Of a stretch of DNA of 64,000 bases, positions 56,701-64,000 are shown piece by piece (the first letter of the stretch is position 1; each line of letters begins with the position of its first letter). The position numbers and the translations under genes were made by a program. The notes under the pieces were generated by a model. It searched no databases, was not told the DNA's origin, and was given only the letters and a program-made list of their open reading frames with translations. The stretch is from Oasisia sp. SBJ-2009 (lineage: Eukaryota; Annelida; Polychaeta; Sabellida; Siboglinidae): assembly GCA_964017155.1 (NCBI GenBank), contig OZ024857.1, positions 32,779,542 through 32,843,541 of the forward strand. The letters run 5' to 3'.

Positions 56701-59634
56701 GAAGTTTGGGTGGAGGGCGGAGGTTGGGTGGAGTGGTGTGGTTGGGTGGAGTGGGGAGGTTGGGTGAAGTTGGGAGGTTGTGTGAAGTGGGGAGGTTGGG
56801 TGGAGTGGGGAGGTTGGGTGAAGTGGGGAGGTTGGGTGAAGTGGGGAGGTTGGATGGAGTGAGGAGGTTGGGTAGAGTGGGGAGGTTGGGTGAAGTGGGG
56901 AAGTTGGGTGGAGTGGGGAGGTTGGGTGAAGGGCGGAGGTTGGGTGGAGGGCGGAGGTTGGGTGGAGTGGGGAAGTTGCTTGGGGTGGGGAGATTGGGTG
57001 GAGTGGGGAGGTTCGGTGAAGTGGGGAGGTTGGGTGGAGTGGGGAGGTTGGGTGGAGTGCGGAAGTTGTGTGGAGTGCGGAGGTTGGGTGGAGTTTCGGA
57101 GGTTGGATGGAGTGCGGAAGTTCGGTGGAGTGCGGAAGTTAGGTGTAGTACGGAGGTTGGGTGGAGTGCGGAGGTTGGGTGGAGTGCGGAAGTTGGTTCG
57201 AGTGCGGAGGTTGGGTGGCGTGCGGAGGTTGGTTGGAAGGCGGAGGTTTGGTGAAGTGGGGAGGTTGGGTGGAGTTGGGAGGTTGGGTGAAGTGTGGAGG
57301 TTGGGTTGAGTGCGAACTTTGGGTGGAGTACGGAGGTTGGGTGGAGTGGGGAGGTTGGGTGAAGTAGGAAGTTTGGGTGAAATGGGGAGGTTAGGTGGAG
57401 TGGGGAGGTTGGGTGGAGTCGGTAGTTTGGGTGGAGTGGGGAGGTTGGGTGACGTGGGGAGGTTGGGTGAAGCGGGGAGGTTGGGTGGAGTGGGGAGGTT
57501 GTGTCAAGTGGGGAGGTTGGGTGGAGTGAGGAGGTTGGGTGGAGTGGGGAATTTGAGTGGAGTGGGGAGGTTGGGTGATTTGGGGAGGTTGGGTGCAGTG
57601 GGGAGGTTGGGTGAAGTGGGGAGGTTGGGTGAAATGGGGAGGTTGGGTTGAGTGGGAAGGTTATTTGAAGTGGGGAAGTTGTGTGGAGTGCGGAGGTTGG
57701 GTGGAGTGCGGAGGTTGGGTGAAGTGGGGAGGTTGGGTGGAGTGGGGAGGTTTGGTGGAGTGGGGAGTTTGGGTGGAGTGGGGAGGTTGGGTGATGTGGG
57801 GAGGTTGGGTGAAGTGGGGAGGTTGGGTGGAGTGGGGAGGATGGGTGAAGTGGGGAGGTTGGGTGAAGTGGGGAGGTTGGGTGGAGAGTGGAGGTTGGGT
57901 GGAGTGGGGAGGTTCGGTGGAGTGAGGAGGTTGGGTGCTCTGGGGAGGTAGGGTGAAGTGAGGAGGTTGGGTGGAGTGATGTATTGGGTGGAGTGGGGAG
58001 TTTGAGTGGAGTGGGGAGGTTGGGTGATTTGGGGAGGTTGGGTGGAGTGGGCAGGTTGGGTGATGTGGGGAGGTTGGGTGAAGTGGGGAGGTTGGGCGAA
58101 GTGGGGAGGTTAGGTTGAGTGGGGAGGTTGTATGAAGTGGGGAAGTTGTGTGGAGTGCGGAGGTTGGGTGGAGTGCGGAGGTTGCATGGAGTGCGGAAGT
58201 TGGGTGGAGTGCGGAAGTTGGGTGGAGTGCGGAGGTTGGGTGAAATGGGGAGGTTGGGTGGAGTGGTGTGGTTGGTTGGAGTGCGTAGGTTGGGAGGAGT
58301 GGGGACGTTGGGTGGAGTGCTGATGTTGGGTGGTGTTCGGAGGTTGGGTGGAGTGCGGAGGTTGGGTGGAGCGCGGAAGTTGCGTGGAGTACGGAAGTTG
58401 AGTGGTGTGCGGAAGTTGGGTGGAGTGCGGAAGTTGGGTGGAGTGCGGAAGTTGGGTGGAGTGCGGAGGTTGGGTGGAGTGCAGAGGTTGCATGGAGTGC
58501 GGAAGTTGGGTGGAGTGGGGAGGTTGGGTGAAGTAGGGAGGTTGGGTGAAGTGGGGAGGTTGGGTTGGGTGTGGAGGTTGGGTGGAGTGGGGAGGTTGGG
58601 TGGAGTGAGGAGGATGGGTGGAGAGGGGAATTTTAGTGGAGTGGTGAGGTTGGGTGATTTGGGGAGGTTGGGTGCAGTGGGGAGGTTGGGTGATGAGGGG
58701 AGGTTAGGTGAAGTGGGGAGGTTGGGTGAAATTGGGAGGTTGGGTTGAGTTGGGAGGTTGCATGGAGTGCAGAATTTGGGTGGAGTGCGGAGGTTGCATG
58801 GAGTGCGGAAATTGGGTGGAGTGCAGAAGTTGGGTGGAGTGCGGAGGTTGGGTGAAGTGGGGAGGTTGTGTGGAGTGGGGAGGTTGGGTGGAGGGCGGAG
58901 GTTGGGTGGAGTGGGGAGGATGGGTTGAAGTTGGGAGGTTGGGTGGAGTGGTGTCGTTGGGTGGAGTGCGTAGGTTGGGAGGAGTGGGGAGGTTGGGTGG
59001 AGTTGGGAGGTTGGATGGCGTGGGGAGGTTCGGTGGAGTGCGGAGGTTGGGTGGAGCGCGGAAGTTGCGTGGAGTACAGAAGTTGGGTGGTGTGCGGAAG
59101 TTGGGTGGAGTGCGGAAGTTGGCTGGAGTGCTGAGTTTGGGTTGAGTGCAGAAGTTGGGTGGAGTGCGGATGTTGGGTGGAGTGCGGAAGTTGTTTGGAG
59201 TGCGGAGATTGGGTGGAATGCGGAGGTTGGATGGAGTGCGAAGGTTGGGTGAAGTGGGGAGGTTGGGTGGAGTGGGGAGGTTGGGTGAAGTGGGGAGGTT
59301 GGGTGGAGTGAGGAGGTTTGGTGAAGTTGGGAGGTTGGGTGAAGTGGTGAGGTTGGGTGAAGTGGGGAGGTTGGGTGGAGAGGGGAGTTTGGTGGGGGTG
59401 GGGAGGTTGGGTGGAGTGGAATGGGGAGATTGGGTGGAGTGGGGAGGTTGGGTGAAGAGGGGAGGTTGGGTGAAGTGGGGAGGTTGGGTGAAGTGGGGAG
59501 GTTGCGTGGAGTGAGGAAGTTGGGTGGAGTGGGAAGGTTGGGTGGAGTGCGGAAGTTGTGTGGAGTGCGGAGGTTGAGTGGAGTGCGGAGGTTCGATGGA
59601 GTGCGGAAGTTGGGTGGAGTGCGGAGGTTGGGTT
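53718..59634 (+). repeat. Rearranged third copy of the ~7.1-kb super-repeat
   Basis: From about 54.28 kb the order follows copy 2: 54675 corresponds to 47808 (offset 6,867), 56493 to 49788 and 58119 to 51414 (offset 6,705), and 59146 to 52495 (offset 6,651). The first ~0.5 kb instead resembles 43.5-43.9 and 50.6-50.9 kb, so the copy is a recombinant. It carries a 20-bp monomer at 54142-54161 that copies 1 and 2 lack. Around 55.55-55.75 kb a segment containing two GTAGAGTGGGGAGG monomers is duplicated. Around 59.04 kb three monomers (54 bp) are missing. Confidence 0.78.
54142..54161 (+). repeat. 20-bp monomer with GGAGTGGAGAGGTGG core
   Basis: This variant has GTGGAGA where consensus has GTTG and is two bases longer than normal. 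It recurs at 60793-60812 (6,651 bp on) and 63190-63209 (a further 2,397 bp), each time after a GAAGTTGTGTGGAGTGC monomer and before GTGTGGTTGGG. It is absent from the left 54 kb. It marks the junction where R-type sequence passes into L-like sequence in the last 10 kb. Confidence 0.85.
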
Positions 59635-62031
59635 GAGTGCGGAAGTTGGTTCGAGTGCGGAGGTTGTTTGGAATGCGGAGGTTTGGTGAAGTGGGGAGGT
59701 TGGGTGAAGTGTGGAGGTTGGGTTGAGTGCGAACTTTGGTTGGAGTGCGGACGTTGGGTGGAGTGGGGAGGTTGGGTGAAGTAGGGAGGTTGGGTGAAGT
59801 GGGGAGGTTGGGTGGAGTGGGGAGGTTGGGTGGAGTGGGGAGTTTGGGTGGAGTGGGGAGGTTGGGTGATGTGGGGAGGTTGGGTGAAGTGGGGAGGTTG
59901 GGCGGAGTGGGGAGGATGGGTGAAGTGGGGAGGTTGGGTGAAGTGGGGAGGTTGGGTGGAGAGTGGAGGTTGGGTGGAGTGGGGAGGTTCGGTGGAGTGG
60001 GGAGGTTGGGTGCTCTGGGGAGGTACGGTGAAGTGGGGAGGTTGGGTGCAGTGATGAGGTTGTTTGGGGTGGGGAGATTGGGTGGAGTGGGGAGGTTCGG
60101 TGAAGTGGGGAGGTTGGGTGGAGTGGGGAGGTTGGGTGGAGTGCGGAAGTTGTGTGGAGTGCGGAGGTTGGGTGGAGTTCGGAGGTTGGATGGAGTGCGG
60201 AAGTTCGGTGGAGTGCGGAACTTGGGTGTAGTACGGAAGTTGGGTGGAGTGCGGAGGTTGGGTGGAGTGCGGAAGTTGGTTCGAGTGCGGAGGTTGGGTG
60301 GCGTGCGGAGGTTGGTTGGAAGGCGGAGGTTTGGTGAAGTGGGGAGGTTGGGTGGAGTTGGGAGGTTGGGTGAAGTGTGGAGGTTGGGTTGAGTGCGAAC
60401 TTTGGGTGGAGTATGGAGGTTGGGTGGAGTGGGGAGGTTGGGTGAAGTAGGAAGTTTGGGTGAAATGGGGAGGTTAGGTGGAGTGGGGAGGTTGGGTGGA
60501 GTGGGTAGTTTGGGTGGAATGGGGAGGTTGGGTGATGTGGGGAGGTTGGGTGAAGTGGGGAGGTTGGGTGGAGTGGGGAGGTTGTGTGAAGTGGGGAGGT
60601 TGGGTGGAGTGAGGAGGTTGGGTGGAGTGGGGAATTTGAGTGGAGTGGGGAGGTTGGGTGATTTGGGGAGGTTGGGTGCAGTGGGGAGGTTGGGTGATGT
60701 GGGGAGGTTGGGTGAAGTGGGGAGGTTGGGTGAAATGGGGAGGTTGGGTTGAGTGGGAAGGTTATTTCAAGTGGGGAAGTTGTGTGGAGTGCGGAGTGGA
60801 GAGGTGGAGTGGTGTGGTTGGGTGGAGTGCGGAGGTTGGGTGAAGTGGGGAGGTTGGGTGGAGTGGGGAGGTTGAGTGGAGTGAGGAGGTTGGGTGGAGT
60901 GGGGAGTTTGAGTGGAGTGAGGAGGTTGGGTGATTTCGGGAGGTTGGGTGCAGTGCGGAGGTTGGGTGATGTGGAGAGGTTGGGTTGAGTGGGGAGGTTG
61001 TATGAAGTGGAGAAGTTGTGTGGAGTGCAGAGGTTTATGTGGAGTGCGGATGTTGCATGGAGTGCGGAAGTTGGGTGGAGTGCGGAAGTTGGGTGGAGTG
61101 CGGAGGTTGGGTGAAGTGGGGAGGTTGGGTGGAGTGGGGAGGTTGGGTGGAGGGCGGAGGTTGGGTGGAGTGGTGTGGTTGGGTGGAGTGCGTAGGTTGG
61201 GAGGAGTGGGGAGGTTGGGTGGAGTTGGCAGGTTGGATGGCGTGGGGAGGTTCGGTGGTGTTCGGAGGTTGGGTGGAGCGCGGAGGTTGGGTGGAGCGCG
61301 GAAGTTGCGTGGAGTACGGAAGTTGGGTGGTGTGCGGAAGTTGGGTGGAGTGCGGAAGTTGGCTGGAGTGCTGAGTTTGGGTTGAGAGCAGAGGTTGGGC
61401 GGAGTGCGGAAGTTGGGTGGAGTGCGGATGTTGGGTGGAGTGCGGAAGTTGTTTGGAGTGCGGAGATTGGGTGGAATGCGGAGGTTGGATGGAGTGCGAA
61501 GGTTGGGTGAAGTGGGGAGGTTGGGTGGAGTGGGGAGGTTGGGTGAAGTGGGGAGGTTGGGTGGAGTGAAGAGATTTGGTGAAGTTGGGAGGTTGGGTGA
61601 AGTGGGGAGGATGGGTGAAGTGGGGAGGTTGGGTGAAGTGGGGAGGTTGCGTGGAGTGAGGAGGTTGGGTGGAGTGGGAAGGTTGGGTGGAGTGCGGAAG
61701 TTGTGTGGAGTGCGGAGGTTGGGTGGAGTGCGGAGGTTCGATGGAGTGCGGAAGTTGGGTGGAGTGCGGAAGTTGGGTGTAATGTGGAGGTTGGGTTGAG
61801 TGCGGAAGTTGGTTCGAGTGCGGAGGTTGGGTGGCGTGCGGAGGTTGGTTGGAATGCGGAGGTTTGGTGAAGTGGGGAGGTTGGGTGAAGTAGGGAGGTT
61901 GGGTGAAGTGGGGAGGTTGGGTGGAGTGGGGAGGTTTGGTGGAGTGGGGAGTTTGGGTGGAGTGGGGAGGTTGGGTGATGTGGGGAGGTTGGGTGAAGTG
62001 GGGAGGTTGGGTGGAGTGGGGAGGTTGGGTG
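59635..62031 (+). repeat. 2,397-bp direct duplication, copy 1
   Basis: This stretch is repeated immediately downstream at 62032-64000. The left edge is set by T at 59634 against G at 62031. The offset stays at 2,397 bp throughout (133 monomers plus 3 bp). Differences noticed are few: GTGCGGAACTT against GTGCGGAAGTT near 60.22 kb, and TTATTTCAAG against TTATTTGAAG near 60.77 kb. The segment 60930-61385 belongs to the L-type order (compare 15120-15575), so this unit joins both subfamilies. Confidence 0.87.
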
Positions 62032-64000
62032 GAGTGCGGAAGTTGGTTCGAGTGCGGAGGTTGTTTGGAATGCGGAGGTTTGGTGAAGTGGGGAGGTTGG
62101 GTGAAGTGTGGAGGTTGGGTTGAGTGCGAACTTTGGTTGGAGTGCGGACGTTGGGTGGAGTGGGGAGGTTGGGTGAAGTAGGGAGGTTGGGTGAAGTGGG
62201 GAGGTTGGGTGGAGTGGGGAGGTTGGGTGGAGTGGGGAGTTTGGGTGGAGTGGGGAGGTTGGGTGATGTGGGGAGGTTGGGTGAAGTGGGGAGGTTGGGC
62301 GGAGTGGGGAGGATGGGTGAAGTGGGGAGGTTGGGTGAAGTGGGGAGGTTGGGTGGAGAGTGGAGGTTGGGTGGAGTGGGGAGGTTCGGTGGAGTGGGGA
62401 GGTTGGGTGCTCTGGGGAGGTACGGTGAAGTGGGGAGGTTGGGTGCAGTGATGAGGTTGTTTGGGGTGGGGAGATTGGGTGGAGTGGGGAGGTTCGGTGA
62501 AGTGGGGAGGTTGGGTGGAGTGGGGAGGTTGGGTGGAGTGCGGAAGTTGTGTGGAGTGCGGAGGTTGGGTGGAGTTCGGAGGTTGGATGGAGTGCGGAAG
62601 TTCGGTGGAGTGCGGAAGTTGGGTGTAGTACGGAAGTTGGGTGGAGTGCGGAGGTTGGGTGGAGTGCGGAAGTTGGTTCGAGTGCGGAGGTTGGGTGGCG
62701 TGCGGAGGTTGGTTGGAAGGCGGAGGTTTGGTGAAGTGGGGAGGTTGGGTGGAGTTGGGAGGTTGGGTGAAGTGTGGAGGTTGGGTTGAGTGCGAACTTT
62801 GGGTGGAGTATGGAGGTTGGGTGGAGTGGGGAGGTTGGGTGAAGTAGGAAGTTTGGGTGAAATGGGGAGGTTAGGTGGAGTGGGGAGGTTGGGTGGAGTG
62901 GGTAGTTTGGGTGGAATGGGGAGGTTGGGTGATGTGGGGAGGTTGGGTGAAGTGGGGAGGTTGGGTGGAGTGGGGAGGTTGTGTGAAGTGGGGAGGTTGG
63001 GTGGAGTGAGGAGGTTGGGTGGAGTGGGGAATTTGAGTGGAGTGGGGAGGTTGGGTGATTTGGGGAGGTTGGGTGCAGTGGGGAGGTTGGGTGATGTGGG
63101 GAGGTTGGGTGAAGTGGGGAGGTTGGGTGAAATGGGGAGGTTGGGTTGAGTGGGAAGGTTATTTGAAGTGGGGAAGTTGTGTGGAGTGCGGAGTGGAGAG
63201 GTGGAGTGGTGTGGTTGGGTGGAGTGCGGAGGTTGGGTGAAGTGGGGAGGTTGGGTGGAGTGGGGAGGTTGAGTGGAGTGAGGAGGTTGGGTGGAGTGGG
63301 GAGTTTGAGTGGAGTGAGGAGGTTGGGTGATTTCGGGAGGTTGGGTGCAGTGCGGAGGTTGGGTGATGTGGAGAGGTTGGGTTGAGTGGGGAGGTTGTAT
63401 GAAGTGGAGAAGTTGTGTGGAGTGCAGAGGTTTATGTGGAGTGCGGATGTTGCATGGAGTGCGGAAGTTGGGTGGAGTGCGGAAGTTGGGTGGAGTGCGG
63501 AGGTTGGGTGAAGTGGGGAGGTTGGGTGGAGTGGGGAGGTTGGGTGGAGGGCGGAGGTTGGGTGGAGTGGTGTGGTTGGGTGGAGTGCGTAGGTTGGGAG
63601 GAGTGGGGAGGTTGGGTGGAGTTGGCAGGTTGGATGGCGTGGGGAGGTTCGGTGGTGTTCGGAGGTTGGGTGGAGCGCGGAGGTTGGGTGGAGCGCGGAA
63701 GTTGCGTGGAGTACGGAAGTTGGGTGGTGTGCGGAAGTTGGGTGGAGTGCGGAAGTTGGCTGGAGTGCTGAGTTTGGGTTGAGAGCAGAGGTTGGGCGGA
63801 GTGCGGAAGTTGGGTGGAGTGCGGATGTTGGGTGGAGTGCGGAAGTTGTTTGGAGTGCGGAGATTGGGTGGAATGCGGAGGTTGGATGGAGTGCGAAGGT
63901 TGGGTGAAGTGGGGAGGTTGGGTGGAGTGGGGAGGTTGGGTGAAGTGGGGAGGTTGGGTGGAGTGAAGAGATTTGGTGAAGTTGGGAGGTTGGGTGAAGT
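62032..64000 (+). repeat. 2,397-bp direct duplication, copy 2 (cut by window end)
   Basis: This second copy covers the first 1,969 bp of the unit. The window ends in GTGAAGAGATTTGGTGAAG monomers that match 61.57-61.60 kb, so the duplication, and probably further copies, continue beyond the window. Near-identity with copy 1 indicates a recent event. No gene is visible. Confidence 0.87.

Larger units (their letters stand above)
1..64000 (+). repeat. 18-bp satellite (macrosatellite) array filling the window
   Basis: The sequence is a head-to-tail array of an 18-bp monomer, consensus GGAGGTTGGGTGGAGTGG, read in the same orientation from the first base to the last. Frequent substitutions are GGAGG/GGAAG at positions 4-5, GTGGAG/GTGAAG/GTGATG/GTGCAG/GTTGAG in the middle, and TGGGG/TGCGG at the monomer junction. 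Nearly all monomers are exactly 18 bp, and a few recurrent 17-, 19-, 20-, 22- and 23-bp variants mark longer repeat units. No inverted monomer, transposon insertion or unique spacer was seen. The + strand is overwhelmingly G and T with few C. Both window ends cut the array, so its full length is unknown. This organisation is typical of eukaryotic satellite or macrosatellite DNA. I do not recognise the family by name and cannot assign a species. Confidence 0.97.

Noticed and set aside
1..64000. Hundreds of open reading frames of 60-480 codons on the + strand
   Set aside because: They overlap in several frames, consist only of six-residue repeats (RLGGVG, GGWVEW, EVGWSG types), often begin at TTG or GTG, and follow from a stop-free 18-bp consensus. 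No recognisable domain, splice context or codon-position bias is visible.
1..64000. CRISPR array
   Set aside because: Direct repeats are contiguous 18-mers with no unique spacers, no leader and no cas-like genes.
1..64000. Telomeric repeat tract
   Set aside because: GGTTGGG is superficially telomere-like, but no TTAGGG, TTTAGGG or TTGGGG tandem tract is present and the period is 18 bp, not 5-8 bp. A subtelomeric position remains possible.
1..64000. Immunoglobulin switch region
   Set aside because: G-rich strand asymmetry and quadruplex potential are similar, but the AGCT-rich pentamers of switch repeats are missing (one isolated GAGCTTGG near 46.25 kb) and no constant-region exon is seen.
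1..64000. rRNA, tRNA or other structured RNA genes
   Set aside because: No non-satellite sequence is present and the strand bias prevents intramolecular Watson-Crick stems; no cloverleaf or rRNA core could be found.

Overview
The whole 64 kb is one uninterrupted satellite (macrosatellite) array. Its monomer is 18 bp, consensus GGAGGTTGGGTGGAGTGG, always in the same orientation (about 3,500 copies by length). Both window ends lie inside the array. I see no unique flanking DNA, protein gene, RNA gene, transposon or CRISPR array. A single-orientation, multi-level array of this size points to a nuclear eukaryotic genome assembled from long reads. Nothing in the sequence identifies the species or the chromosomal position (centromere, subtelomere or interstitial).

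The + strand is G-rich and the - strand C-rich throughout. Monomers fall into two main flavours. A-type monomers end ...TGGGGAGGTTGGG and are built of G4/G3 runs. B-type monomers end ...TGCGGAAGTTGGG; one G is replaced by C, which creates a CpG and breaks the G4 run. Rare indel monomers (17, 19, 20, 22 and 23 bp) recur at fixed spacings and act as landmarks. They show higher-order repeats (HORs) of about 0.5-2.6 kb nested in larger super-repeats.

Layout. 1-2.3 kb: mixed block; its first 1.1 kb resembles the right half. 2.3-10.8 kb: 'L-type' HORs of variable length. 10.8-28.3 kb: a 5,870-bp super-repeat present almost three times and nearly identical between copies; copy C carries a C14 tract and a cluster of differences that look like an assembly fault. 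28.3-33.2 kb: L-type tail with shortened HORs. 33.2-39.4 kb: 'R-type' HORs including a 2.3 kb direct repeat. 39.4-53.7 kb: two copies of a ~7.1 kb super-repeat. 53.7-59.6 kb: a rearranged third copy. 59.6-64.0 kb: a 2,397-bp direct duplication, the second copy cut by the window end.

Because 18 bp is exactly six codons and the consensus has no stop in any of the six frames, long open frames arise everywhere (up to 1,774 codons on the - strand). They overlap each other in several frames and on both strands, consist only of hexapeptide repeats, and are treated as by-products of the satellite. The points of real interest are the repeat hierarchy, the very recent amplification or homogenisation, the dense G-quadruplex potential interleaved with CpG-bearing blocks, and the likely misassembly near 24.06-24.32 kb.
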